A stretch of 64,000 bases of DNA from Cytobacillus pseudoceanisediminis (GTDB lineage: Bacteria; Bacillota; Bacilli; Bacillales; Cytobacillaceae). Positions 46,306-55,486 of the stretch are shown here, in pieces (position 1 is the stretch's first letter; each line of letters starts with the position of its first letter). The stretch is from NCBI RefSeq assembly GCF_023516215.1, contig NZ_CP097349.1, forward strand, positions 1,364,001 through 1,428,000, written 5' to 3'. Position numbers and translations under genes: made by a program. The notes beneath the pieces are model-generated. The model saw nothing but the letters and a program-made list of their open reading frames with translations, was not told the DNA's origin and made no database searches.

Positions 46306-47190
46306 ATGAATGTAAATGATATTAAGCAAATTACGGTTATCGGTGCCGGGCAGATGGGCCACCAGATCGGAATGCTTTGTGCGCTTGGAGGATTTGAAAC
46401 AATTATCCAGGATTTGAACGAAAACGCATTGCAGGATGCTGAGGCAAAGCTTCAAACGATTATGTCTAAATGGGTCTCCAAGGGGAAACTTGCCGAAGAT
46501 GCTAAAGCTTCTGCATTTAATAGGCTGCGCTTTTCCACCAGCCTTGAAGAAAGTGTAAGGAATTCCGGCTTGATTATTGAAGCAGTAACCGAAAAACTTG
46601 ATGTAAAAAAGGAGGTCTTCAGCAAGCTGGAGCAGTATGCCGATCCACATGCCATTTTTGCGACCAATAGTTCAACAATCGTGAATAGTCTAATAGCTGG
46701 TAAAACGGAGCGGCCAGAAAAAGTTGTTAATATGCATTTCTTCTTCCCGCCTCTCGTTATGGATTGTGTGGAAGTAGTAATGAGTGAACAGACATCTGAA
46801 GAAACCGCCCAAATAGCTATGGAAGTCTGTAAAAAAATCAATAGGACAGCCGTCCTTTTGAAAAAGGAAATTTCCGGATTCGTAGCAAACCGCATTCTCG
46901 GTGCGCTCCAAAAAGAGGCAGTGGCTCTGTTTGAACAGGGAATTGCAGACTATAAAGATATTGATGTCATCTGCCGGAAAGCATTGAATCACCCAATTGG
47001 CCCTTTTGAGCTTATGGATTTATCCGGACTCGATGTCGCCTATTATGTAATGGATCAGCGTTATCGGGAGACGGGAGATCCTGCCGATAAACCGTTTGCC
47101 TGTGTTGCTGAAAAAGTGGAAAAGGGAGAATTAGGCAGAAAGACAGGCAAGGGGTGGTACGAATATCATTCGAGTAAGATTAAGAGTTAA
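46306..47190 (+). CDS. 3-Hydroxyacyl-CoA dehydrogenase (HBD type)
   Basis: The 294-residue protein has the NAD-binding ITVIGAGQMGHQIG, the catalytic-loop NMHFFFPPLVMDCVEVV, GFVANRILGALQKEAV and the C-terminal HPIGPFELMDLSGLDV. It oxidises 3-hydroxyacyl-CoA to 3-ketoacyl-CoA. It is the first gene after the second operator. AAGGAGGAG precedes the ATG. Confidence 0.92.
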   Translation: MNVNDIKQITVIGAGQMGHQIGMLCALGGFETIIQDLNENALQDAEAKLQTIMSKWVSKGKLAEDAKASAFNRLRFSTSLEESVRNSGLIIEAVTEKLDVKKEVFSKLEQYADPHAIFATNSSTIVNSLIAGKTERPEKVVNMHFFFPPLVMDCVEVVMSEQTSEETAQIAMEVCKKINRTAVLLKKEISGFVANRILGALQKEAVALFEQGIADYKDIDVICRKALNHPIGPFELMDLSGLDVAYYVMDQRYRETGDPADKPFACVAEKVEKGELGRKTGKGWYEYHSSKIKS

Positions 47191-47201
47191 GGGGTGGCAC
47201 C

Positions 47202-47603
47202 ATGCACGAAATGCAGGTAACAGTGAGGTTTTGCGAGACTGATGCACTTGGCCATATCAACAATACCAGTTATTTTATATATCTTGAAGAAGCGCGTGTA
47301 AAGTATTTCGAGACACTCGGCTACAGCATGGATGTGAAAAATTGGAGCTTTATCCTGGCCTCCACTAAGTGCGACTTTCTAAGCCAGGGGTATTTTAACC
47401 AAATCCTTACGGTAAAAACGTGGGTATCAAGAATCGGCAGGAAAAGCTTTCAGCTGAACCATGAAATTGTCTGTAGCCAGACGGGCGGTCTCATTGCCAA
47501 AGGGAGCGCCATCATCGTCTATTTTGATTTCAGCAAACAGGAGAGTGCTGTCATACCTGATCTTCTTCGCGAAGGTCTTAACCAAAATTCAAGGGGAACT
47601 TAA
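47202..47603 (+). CDS. Acyl-CoA thioesterase (4HBT hot-dog fold)
   Basis: The 133-residue protein has the hot-dog signature FCETDALGHINNTSYFIYLEEAR, where the Asp is catalytic in this family, and KSFQLNHEI. It hydrolyses acyl-CoAs; substrate length is unknown. It begins 11 bp after the dehydrogenase. Confidence 0.88.
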   Translation: MHEMQVTVRFCETDALGHINNTSYFIYLEEARVKYFETLGYSMDVKNWSFILASTKCDFLSQGYFNQILTVKTWVSRIGRKSFQLNHEIVCSQTGGLIAKGSAIIVYFDFSKQESAVIPDLLREGLNQNSRGT

Positions 47604-47644
47604 ACTTAAAGAAACTGAATTTTCGTTTAAAAAGGAGGAGTTAC

Positions 47645-48718
47645 ATGCCCCAGCAAATGAGCCAGGATACCATTCCTGTGAGAAAAGGGGAACAATTAAA
47701 TACAGCTGCACTGGAAAAATTCCTGCGGAGCGAGATTGGGAACCTTCCAAATGAACCACTCGAGATTCTGCAGTTTTCCACTGGCCACTCCAACCTGACA
47801 TATCAGCTGAAAATGGGAGAATGGAAAGCTGTGCTCCGCAGGCCTCCGCTTGGACCTGTTGCACCGAAAGCTCACGACATGGAGAGGGAATTCAGAGTGA
47901 TTTCTGAGATCAGCCCCTTTTTCAAGGAAGCTCCGAAGCCGCTTCTTTTCACAGATAATAAAGAAATTGCCGGTGCAGCTTTTTTCATTATGGAAAGAAG
48001 GCATGGAATTGTTTTAGATACCTCATTCCCTGAAGGAGTTGCACCAGACGAGGGAGTTTGCAGAGGGCTGTCTCAAATTATGGTTGATAAACTTGCCGAA
48101 CTTCATTCCATTAACTATAAAAGGACAGGTTTAGCTGAAATCAGCAATCCTGATGGATTTATGGAAAGGCAGGTGCATGGCTGGATTGGCCGGTATGAAC
48201 GGGCCAAGACGGAGGAAGTTTCTGAGGCGGATACATTGAAAAAGTGGCTGACCAATCATATCCCAGTAAGTCCGGAACCTTCCATCATCCATTATGATTA
48301 CAAACTGAACAATGCAATGTTTAATGAAAATTTGACAGAAATGGCAGGCCTGTTTGACTGGGAGATGGCAACTGTTGGCGATCCGCTGGCAGACCTTGGT
48401 GCAGCGATGAGCTATTGGATTCAGGGGGATGATCCAGATCTGCTGAAGTTTGGCTTAGGCAAACCGCCAGTAACTGTTCTAAACGGCTTTTACTCGCGCA
48501 GAGAATTTATGGAGGCATATGCTAAAAAGACTGGCCGAGATCTCAGCAGCATGAATTTTTATTTAACATTTGCTTACTTCAAGCTCGCCGTCATTTGCCA
48601 GCAAATCTATTATCGCTACAAGAAAGGCCAAACAGGCGATGCTCGTTTTTCACAATTCCATACATTTGTTAAAGTGCTCCTGAAACATGCTGTAAAGGCT
48701 GCAAACGAGAAAAACTGA
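47645..48718 (+). CDS. APH-family kinase, ACAD10/LvaA-like
   Basis: The 357-residue kinase has an N-terminal GHSNLTYQL nucleotide loop, the catalytic HYDYKLNN and the metal-binding FDWEMATVGDPLADLG. Related kinases (mammalian ACAD10/11 domain, bacterial LvaA) phosphorylate 4-hydroxyacyl-CoA, after which an ACAD removes phosphate. Here an ACAD11-like dehydrogenase is in the same cluster. The match of pathway is inference. AAAGGAGGAG precedes the ATG; it ends two bases before the next gene. Confidence 0.85.
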   Translation: MPQQMSQDTIPVRKGEQLNTAALEKFLRSEIGNLPNEPLEILQFSTGHSNLTYQLKMGEWKAVLRRPPLGPVAPKAHDMEREFRVISEISPFFKEAPKPLLFTDNKEIAGAAFFIMERRHGIVLDTSFPEGVAPDEGVCRGLSQIMVDKLAELHSINYKRTGLAEISNPDGFMERQVHGWIGRYERAKTEEVSEADTLKKWLTNHIPVSPEPSIIHYDYKLNNAMFNENLTEMAGLFDWEMATVGDPLADLGAAMSYWIQGDDPDLLKFGLGKPPVTVLNGFYSRREFMEAYAKKTGRDLSSMNFYLTFAYFKLAVICQQIYYRYKKGQTGDARFSQFHTFVKVLLKHAVKAANEKN

Positions 48719-48719
48719 G

Positions 48720-49466
48720 ATGAAAAAAGTTCATGTGATTTTAAAGAAAGAGGATATTTCAGAAGAGAAATTAAGAGAAAGCAGTAAAGTGGCTGTCGTT
48801 TTGGATATTCTTCTCGCGACCACGACGATTACTGCAGCTCTTTCAGAAGGAGCTGCAGAAGTCATCCCTGTATTGGATGTTACGGAAGGGATGACTGTTA
48901 CAGCAGGCATGAAGCCGGAGACATTTGTCCTTGCCGGCGAGATTCATGGGAAGCCGATTGAAGGATGCGTGTATCCCATTCCGAGCCGCATCCGTGAAGT
49001 GATAGATGGCAGGAAACTGATCCTGACAACAACAAATGGAACGGTAGCTTTAAGAAAATCAGCCTGTGCCTCAAAAGTCTATATCAGCTCGCTATTAAAC
49101 AATCGGGCAGTTGCAGAATCCGTAAAGGGAGAAGCTGAGACAGTCATCGTTGTATGCTCAGGAAATTCGGGGGAACTCAGTTTGGAGGACTTTTACGGTG
49201 CAGGGCACTTTATCGATTGCTTAACCGATCATGATCAATGGAATATGACTGATTCTGCAAAAGCTGCTTTGCATTTTTACCGGGATGCATCAGGAAGCGC
49301 ATTTGACATTCTGTCATCATCCAGGGTAGGCAGGCTTTTTGCCCGGCACGGGCTGGCAGAAGATTTAGAGTTCGCATCACAGATTGACATGGAAGCGATT
49401 GTTCCCATTCTGAAAAATGGCAGAGCGGTTCCATCAGACCGCTTTAGAAGGAGAGTGAATCCGTAA
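48720..49466 (+). CDS. ComB-family (2-phosphosulfolactate phosphatase-like) protein
   Basis: The 248-residue protein has the ComB fold pattern: ILLATTTITAALSEGA, AGEIHGKPIEGC, LTTTNGTVAL, CSGNSGELSLEDFYGAGH and DMEAIVPILKNGR. ComB makes sulfolactate, a spore component in B. subtilis. Family members I recall have an Arg after DVL and after NGT; here these are Leu and Val, so substrate or reaction may differ. Its place between kinase and dehydrogenase suggests handling of a phosphorylated or acyl intermediate (inference). It starts two bases after the kinase and abuts the next ATG. Confidence 0.82.
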   Translation: MKKVHVILKKEDISEEKLRESSKVAVVLDILLATTTITAALSEGAAEVIPVLDVTEGMTVTAGMKPETFVLAGEIHGKPIEGCVYPIPSRIREVIDGRKLILTTTNGTVALRKSACASKVYISSLLNNRAVAESVKGEAETVIVVCSGNSGELSLEDFYGAGHFIDCLTDHDQWNMTDSAKAALHFYRDASGSAFDILSSSRVGRLFARHGLAEDLEFASQIDMEAIVPILKNGRAVPSDRFRRRVNP

Positions 49467-51242
49467 ATGGAAGAAGTAAAAACAGCTAATCGCGGTGCGG
49501 GTTTTTTGTTCACAAAGCTTAATCCTGAAACACTTTACACACCAGAAGATTTTACAGATGAGCATATCTTGATTGGCAGAACCGCTAAACAATTTGCTGA
49601 AAAAATGGTACAGCCTGAAAAGGACCGGATTGAAAACCAGGACTTTGAGCTGGTTACGGATTTGCTGAGGAAGGCGGGGGGACTTGGCTTGCTTGCACAT
49701 AGCATCCCTGAAAAATACGGCGGTCTGGGCCTGGATAAAATCAGTAAGGGGATTGTCGGTGAAAGCATTGCCTCAACAGGCGGTTATGGGGTAGCCCACT
49801 CCAACCATACCTGTATTGCGACCCTCCCTATTACTTACTTTGGGACACCGGAGCAGAAAGAAAAATATTTGCCGAAGCTTGCTTCTGGGGAGTACATTGG
49901 GGCATACTGCCTGACAGAACCGAACGCAGGTTCAGATGCCCTTTCCTCCCAGACAACAGCTGTTCTGAATCAGGAAGGAACACATTATATCTTAAATGGC
50001 ACCAAAATTTATATTACTAACGCTGTATTTTCAGATACGTTTATTGTTTACGCTAAAGTGGATGGCCAGCATTTTACCGCGTTTATCGTTGAGCGCGATA
50101 CACCAGGGCTTTCCCTTGGTCCGGAAGAAAATAAGATGGGCATCAAAGGATCTTCAACAAGATCGGTCATTTTTGAAGATTGTCCTGTGCCAGCCAATCA
50201 GTTGCTTGGCGAAGTGGGCAAAGGCCATATTATTGCTCTGAACGTCCTGAATCTGGGCCGCTTCAATTTAGGTTCTGCCTGCATGGGGGCATCCAAAACC
50301 GGATTGAAGAAAGCTATACAATTCACAGGGGAAAGAAAGCAATTTGGAAAATCCATTGCTGATTTTCCAGCTACCAAGGAAAAAATCGCAAAAATGGCAG
50401 GTAGAATTTACGCTGCTGAATCACTGCAGTATCGTACTGCAAACCTGCTGGAAGAATCATTAGCAGACTTATACGATTCATCTGATTTAAAACTTATTGG
50501 AAAAAGAATGAGCGAATATGCCACAGAATGTGCGATCTGCAAGGTGTTTGGATCGGAAACGCTCGACTATGCGGCAGATGAAGTACTGCAGCTTCATGGC
50601 GGAGCAGGATTCATCAAGGAATACGGAGTGGAACAAATGTATCGTGATTCCCGCATTAACCGTATTTTTGAGGGAACAAATGAGATTAATAGACTGCTGA
50701 TTCCTACACACCTTTTCCGTAAAGCATTGAAGGGTGATATCGATTTAGCCGCAAGAGTGGAGGAGGCTGTTGTTCAGTTGAGCAAACCTGAACCAATCGG
50801 CCAGGGCATTTTTGAGAAAGAAAGAGCAGCGGTTAATACGATGAGAAACCTATTCCTGTTAAACGCCGGACTCGCTTACGAAGCATTTGGCAGCTCACTT
50901 GCTCATGAACAGGAAGCACTTATGAAGCTCGCCGATCTGGCCATTGCCCTTTATGCTTCAGAATCGGCTGTCTATCGTACTTATAAAGCTATTCAGGAAA
51001 ATGGTGAAGAAAAAGAAGAATTGAAGATTCTTCAGACAAGAACGTTTATCGAAGGTGCGATATGGGATGCAGAAAGACTATCCCGTCAGCTTGTGTCAGA
51101 ATTGGCTTCTGAAGGGAAAAGAGATCAGTTGATCGGATTAGTCATCCGAGAATGCGGCAGGTTCAGTTCCTTTGGGAAGGAAAGTGCGAGAAACAGAAGG
51201 ATCGCTGAGCTTGTATATGATAAAGGCGAGTATTGCTGCTAG
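49467..51242 (+). CDS. fadE: Acyl-CoA dehydrogenase, long FadE-like form
   Basis: The 591-residue protein has the FAD-binding YCLTEPNAGSDA and KIYITNA, the catalytic Glu in RIFEGTNEINRL and a C-terminal extension of about 180 residues, as in B. subtilis FadE. It performs the first beta-oxidation step. It starts at the base after the ComB-like stop. Unlike the smaller ACAD in the cluster it keeps the EGT motif. Confidence 0.92.
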   Translation: MEEVKTANRGAGFLFTKLNPETLYTPEDFTDEHILIGRTAKQFAEKMVQPEKDRIENQDFELVTDLLRKAGGLGLLAHSIPEKYGGLGLDKISKGIVGESIASTGGYGVAHSNHTCIATLPITYFGTPEQKEKYLPKLASGEYIGAYCLTEPNAGSDALSSQTTAVLNQEGTHYILNGTKIYITNAVFSDTFIVYAKVDGQHFTAFIVERDTPGLSLGPEENKMGIKGSSTRSVIFEDCPVPANQLLGEVGKGHIIALNVLNLGRFNLGSACMGASKTGLKKAIQFTGERKQFGKSIADFPATKEKIAKMAGRIYAAESLQYRTANLLEESLADLYDSSDLKLIGKRMSEYATECAICKVFGSETLDYAADEVLQLHGGAGFIKEYGVEQMYRDSRINRIFEGTNEINRLLIPTHLFRKALKGDIDLAARVEEAVVQLSKPEPIGQGIFEKERAAVNTMRNLFLLNAGLAYEAFGSSLAHEQEALMKLADLAIALYASESAVYRTYKAIQENGEEKEELKILQTRTFIEGAIWDAERLSRQLVSELASEGKRDQLIGLVIRECGRFSSFGKESARNRRIAELVYDKGEYCC

Positions 51243-51267
51243 ATATATAGAGAAGGAGTGTTTTAAA

Positions 51268-52245
51268 ATGAAAGCCATCCAATTCAAAGAGTATGGAGGA
51301 CCTGAAGTCCTTAACTTAATCGAGGTTGACCGGCCTCAGCCGACAGGACGTGAAGTATTAATTGAGGTTCATGCCATTGGGGTGAACTATGCAGATACCG
51401 CAAGAAGAGAAGGGCAATACGTCGTGCCGACACCTCTGCCGTTCATTCCTGGTGCTGAAGTGGCAGGTGTTGTCGCTGCAGCAGGTGAAGATGCGAAAAT
51501 TCCTGTTGGCACAAGAGTGGTTACGTTAATTGAATCAGGCGGCTACTCGGAGTATTTATTAGCTGATGAAAGAGGGCTGATTCCCCTGCCGGAAGGATTG
51601 GATTTCAACCTGGCTGCTGCTCTGCCTCTGCAGGGCTTGAGTGCCTATCATATACTAAAAACGATGGGCAGACTTGAAGCGGGTGAAAGCGTCCTTGTCC
51701 ATGCAGCGGCAGGCGGTGTAGGAACACTTGCTGTTCAGCTCGCAAAATTATTCGGTGCAGGTACCGTCATCGCCACTGCCAGCACCGATGAAAAACTTCA
51801 GCTTGCGAAAGAAATGGGTGCGGATGTTCTCGTAAACTACACAAAAGAAGGCTGGGAAAATGAAGTGCTGGAAGCAACAGGCGGAAAAGGTGTGAATGTT
51901 GCACTCGAAATGGCAGGCGGGGAAATTTTTAATAAAACTCTGAAATGCCTTGCCACCTTTGGCCGCCTTGTCATATATGGTGTGGCAAGCGGGGAGCAAA
52001 GCCGGTTTTATCCGTCATCCCTAATGGGTCGGAACCAATCAGTCATCGGATTTTTCCTTCCGCAGATTATGAGAAAACCCGAACTGCTGCAGCCGAGTAT
52101 GAAGGAATTATTGACATATGCAGCTGCAGGAAAGCTGAAGCTGACAATTGGGGAAATCCATCCTCTGGAGGATGCTGCCAAGGTACATGAGCGGATGCAG
52201 TCGAGGCAAACAAAAGGAAAGCTTATTCTTGTACCTGCAAGATAA
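51268..52245 (+). CDS. NADPH:quinone-type oxidoreductase (MDR superfamily)
   Basis: The 325-residue protein has the MDR fold: MKAIQFKEYGGPEVLNLIEV, EVHAIGVNYADTARREG, and the NADPH-binding VHAAAGGVGTLAVQLAK. No structural-zinc Cys cluster is seen. It probably reduces quinones or enoyl compounds. ATG 51268 follows GAAGGAG; an earlier in-frame ATG lies inside fadE. A terminator follows. Confidence 0.88.
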   Translation: MKAIQFKEYGGPEVLNLIEVDRPQPTGREVLIEVHAIGVNYADTARREGQYVVPTPLPFIPGAEVAGVVAAAGEDAKIPVGTRVVTLIESGGYSEYLLADERGLIPLPEGLDFNLAAALPLQGLSAYHILKTMGRLEAGESVLVHAAAGGVGTLAVQLAKLFGAGTVIATASTDEKLQLAKEMGADVLVNYTKEGWENEVLEATGGKGVNVALEMAGGEIFNKTLKCLATFGRLVIYGVASGEQSRFYPSSLMGRNQSVIGFFLPQIMRKPELLQPSMKELLTYAAAGKLKLTIGEIHPLEDAAKVHERMQSRQTKGKLILVPAR

Positions 52246-52250
52246 TCGGA

Positions 52251-52285
52251 AGCCTGCCATTTACCATGTGGCAGGCTCTTTTTCT
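52251..52285 (+). terminator. Terminator of the acyl-CoA cluster
   Basis: AGCCTGCCA and TGGCAGGCT form a perfect 9-bp stem around TTTACCATG, followed by CTTTTTC. Confidence 0.88.
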
Positions 52286-52364
52286 ATTAAACTGACAGGA
52301 ATATAGGGATTTATATAGAACATAAATAGTAGAGCTGATCCTATTTTTGATGAGGGTGATTTAT

Positions 52365-53138
52365 ATGGAAAAGGACGAGGTAAAGAAAAAGGTACAAAAT
52401 ACTTTCGGTAAAAATGCAGAAAAATATGTGACAAGCAAAATTCATGGAGATGCGGCTGAGCTTAATCAGCTCGTTCAAACTCTGAATCCGCAGAAAGATT
52501 GGGTGGTGCTGGATATCGCCACAGGAGGAGGGCATGTGGCCAAAAGTCTGGCACCTTTTGTTTCCCAGGTCTTCGCTGCTGATTTGACAAAAGAAATGCT
52601 GGCCAATACTGCACGCCATCTGGAAAGCTTTAAAAATATCTGGTATGTCCTCGCGGATGCTGAAGATTTGCCATTTCTGGATAAGTACTTTGATGCCGTA
52701 ACCTGCCGGATAGCCCCCCATCATTTTCCCAATCCGGAAAAGTTCATTTCGGAAGCCGGGAGGGTATTAAAACCAGGCGGTCATTTCCTGTTGATCGATA
52801 ACGTATCACCTGAAGAAAAAGAGCTGGCTGGCTTTATGAACACTGTTGAGAAATTGCGGGATGACAGTCATTGCCGGTGTTTGTCGACAGGAGAGTGGAG
52901 AAAGCTATTTGCTGCTTCAGGGCTGCATGAAACGAACTCGAAGAGCAGAAAGAAAATATTTGAATTCCCGTCCTGGGTAAGGCGGACAGCCGAAAGTGAC
53001 GAACAGATTAAGTCAGTCGAAGATTATATTTTGCAGGCTGATCGAACTGCTGCAGATTACTTTCAAATCGAATTTCATGATGGCAGGGTGCAATCCTTTA
53101 AAGTGGATGAATGGATGGCACTTTGCGTGAAACAATAG
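52365..53138 (+). CDS. Class I SAM-dependent methyltransferase (UbiE-like)
   Basis: The 257-residue protein has motif I VLDIATGGGHVAKSLAP, motif Post-I VFAADLTKEML, motif II DAVTCRIAPHHFP and LKPGGHFLLIDNVSPEE. The substrate is unknown. ATG 52365 follows GAGGGTGA and is preferred over ATG 52347. The next gene starts about 12 bp later. Confidence 0.87.
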   Translation: MEKDEVKKKVQNTFGKNAEKYVTSKIHGDAAELNQLVQTLNPQKDWVVLDIATGGGHVAKSLAPFVSQVFAADLTKEMLANTARHLESFKNIWYVLADAEDLPFLDKYFDAVTCRIAPHHFPNPEKFISEAGRVLKPGGHFLLIDNVSPEEKELAGFMNTVEKLRDDSHCRCLSTGEWRKLFAASGLHETNSKSRKKIFEFPSWVRRTAESDEQIKSVEDYILQADRTAADYFQIEFHDGRVQSFKVDEWMALCVKQ

Positions 53139-53150
53139 GAGGAAATGGTG

Positions 53151-53935
53151 ATGGATTTAAACCTGAAAAATAAAAAAGCGCTAGTAGTGGCTTCAAGCCA
53201 GGGACTAGGTAAAGCAATTGCGGCACAGCTTGCACAGGAAGGCGCCAATGTGATGATTACAAGCAGGGATGAAGCAAAACTGCAAGCTGTTCAAAAGGAA
53301 TTCCGTGACCAATATAATGTTGATGTTGAGTATCACCGTGCAGATGTTACCAATCCGGAAGATATCAAACAGTTAGTCAAATATACAGCTGAAACACTTG
53401 GCGGAATCGATATTTTGATCAATAATGCCGGGGGACCTCCCGGGGAACGTTTGAATCCCTGACAGATGAAGATTGGGAAAAAGCGTTTCAATTAAATCTA
53501 TTAAGCCATGTAAGGCTGATCCGGGAGGCGCTTCCCGAATTAAAGAAAAATGGCGGCAGGATTATTAATATTGCTTCTTCAAGCATTAAACAGCCGATAC
53601 CAGGCCTTCTGCTTTCGAATACATTCCGTTTGGGCATTGTCGGAATGACCAAAACGCTCTCTGAGGAATTGGCAGCTTATAATATCTTAATCAATACAGT
53701 AGCTCCGGGAAGGATTGCGACAGACAGGGTTGATTACCTGGATCAGCATAACGCGGACCGGCAAAACATCTCCAAAGAAGAAGTTACAGAAAGAGCCAAA
53801 AGCAATATCCCGCTGCGCAGATATGGAACCCCGGCAGAGTTTGCGAACGTCGTAACTTTCCTGGCTTCCGACGCAAGCAGCTATGTGACGGGAAGCTCCA
53901 TTTTGGTCGATGGCGGGATGGTGAAAGCATTATAG
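53151..53935 (+). pseudogene. SDR-family oxidoreductase, frame broken by one missing base
   Basis: The first part has KKALVVASSQGLGKAIAAQL and DILINNAGGPPG; the rest (FESLTDEDWEKAF..., NIASSSIKQP, TVAPGRIATDR, TGSSILVDGG) is in another frame. Adding one G to the GGGG run at 53442-53445 gives GPPGTFESLTDEDW and a 261-residue SDR. The Ser is present and the usual Tyr-x3-Lys is altered (NTFRLGIVGMTK), as in YokF/FabG-like subgroups. AGGAGG suits the ATG at 53151 better than 53145. Confidence 0.82.
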
Positions 53936-53959
53936 CAGGTTTTTTTGTTCGTGCAGCTA

Positions 53960-54246
53960 GTGTGAGAGTCCGAACCCGGACTAACTTCGGACAGAGAAAT
54001 CGAAAAACCTGTTGTGGGAGTCCAAACCTGGGCCAACTTCGGACAGAGAAGTCGAAAAACCCGGTGTGGGAGTCCAAACCTGGGCCAACTTCGGACAGAG
54101 AAGTCGAAAAACCCGGTGTGAAAGTCCGAACCTGGGCCAACTTCGGACAGAGAAATCGAAAAACCTGGTGTGAGAGTCCGAACCCGGCACACCTTCGGAC
54201 AGAGAAATCGAAAAACCTGGTGTGAGAGTCCAAACCCGGTGCACCT
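53960..54246. repeat. Tandem array E: 52-bp units with GTCCGAA/TTCGGAC stem
   Basis: TTCGGACAG recurs at 53986, 54038, 54090, 54142 and 54194, exactly 52 bp apart. GTCCGAA-N11-TTCGGAC (GTCCAAA in some units) gives a 7-bp stem with an 11-nt loop. The period, stem sequence and loop length match array A, over 50 kb away, though the rest of the unit differs. It fills the gap between a convergent SDR gene and MFS gene. Apparent ORFs across it are products of the repetition. Confidence 0.92.
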
Positions 54247-54268
54247 GCTGGAAAACTCAGCATAATAA

Positions 54269-54308
54269 AAAGACGATTTTCCGCATCTCTTAGGAAAATC
54301 GTCTTTCT
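54269..54308. terminator. Bidirectional terminator
   Basis: AAAGACGATTTTCC and GGAAAATCGTCTTT form a 14-bp perfect stem with a 10-base loop, placed between array E and the MFS gene end. Confidence 0.88.
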
Positions 54309-54310
54309 CA

Positions 54311-55486
54311 TTAACCTCGTTTTGTAATCAGTATCCAGATATATAATAGTATGGAGATCCCTACCGAACCGGCTGCTGTCATATAAATGCTGCTGTAGCC
54401 GAACAAATGGGCGATTTGGCCAAAGACCATTGCACCTATCCCAACTCCAAGATCAAAAAAGGAGAAGAATGTTGCATTAGCCATCCCGCGCCGATTGGCA
54501 GGCGCTTCTTTTACAGACCAGGCCTGAAGGGCAGGCTGGACTGATCCGAACCCTAGACCATAAAAAATGGCCGCTATATACATGATCATGCTGTTAGGCA
54601 GCCATGCCAGCAGGAACATGGCTGCTAAAATCAGCACCGCACCAGGTAAAAACACAGCCTGATGCCCCCGTTGATCATATAATCTGCCGGCAAACGTCCG
54701 GGAAATCATTAAGGCAATCGCAAACAGCAGGAAATACCAGTGTATTCCGCCTATGCCTTTTTGGGCAGAGTATATTGGAAGAAACGAAGCGATGCCGCCG
54801 AAGGTAACGGTAATGAAAAATAAAAGAAATGATGGCCTTAAGGCACTTTTTTCATAGATATCCCATCGCTTAAGGGGAACACTTTGTTTTTCAGCCTGCT
54901 TGTAGTTGATTCTAGATGACAATACCAGTGCGGCTAAACCCAGCAGGGCACAAATTAAAAATAAGAGTTTGAAAGATATAACTCCGGCAAGCGCCAGTCC
55001 CAGGGTGGGGCCGAAAGCCAGGGCTATGTTCCCGGAAAGACCGAAGTAGCCCATCCCTTCCCCGCGCCGCTTAGCAGGTATCAAATCGGTGGCAATCGTT
55101 CCGGAGGCTGTAGTTGAAAAACCCCATCCAAATCCCTGGACAATCCTTAAGACAAATAAGAAGATTAAACTATTAACAAATCCAAATGAACCAACCGAAA
55201 GAACAAAAATCGCAAGACCCGTTAAATAGACAAAACGCCTTCCCTTTGTCTCCAGCATATGTCCTGCATAAGGACGCAATAGCAGAGCAGAGAATGTAAA
55301 GATGCCGACTACAATCCCGATCAGCTGGTCATTCCCTCCCAATTTTTCAACAAAAAGAGGGATCGTGGGCAATGTCATTTGAAATCCGAGAAAAATAAAA
55401 AAGTTGGACATCAATATGAGCACAAAATCTCTAGACCAAATCTTCTCAGAGCCTGCATTCTGTTTTTTTGCTATAGTTTGAGCCAT
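54311..55486 (-). CDS. MFS transporter, likely drug or metabolite efflux
   Basis: The 391-residue protein has 12 predicted helices and the MFS motif near LLRPYAGHMLETKGRRFV. It resembles the transporter at 28875-30076 in pattern (TTASGTIATDLIPAKRRGEGMGYFG and LGFGSVQPALQAW), so the two are paralogues. The substrate is unknown. TGGGAGGATTTAT precedes the ATG. Confidence 0.87.
   Translation of the reverse strand: MAQTIAKKQNAGSEKIWSRDFVLILMSNFFIFLGFQMTLPTIPLFVEKLGGNDQLIGIVVGIFTFSALLLRPYAGHMLETKGRRFVYLTGLAIFVLSVGSFGFVNSLIFLFVLRIVQGFGWGFSTTASGTIATDLIPAKRRGEGMGYFGLSGNIALAFGPTLGLALAGVISFKLLFLICALLGLAALVLSSRINYKQAEKQSVPLKRWDIYEKSALRPSFLLFFITVTFGGIASFLPIYSAQKGIGGIHWYFLLFAIALMISRTFAGRLYDQRGHQAVFLPGAVLILAAMFLLAWLPNSMIMYIAAIFYGLGFGSVQPALQAWSVKEAPANRRGMANATFFSFFDLGVGIGAMVFGQIAHLFGYSSIYMTAAGSVGISILLYIWILITKRG

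Noticed and set aside
53962..54311. Repeat proteins encoded on both strands of array E
   Set aside because: The 52-bp unit is not a multiple of three, so frames rotate; several overlapping frames are open on both strands, have no ribosome site and share no known domain.
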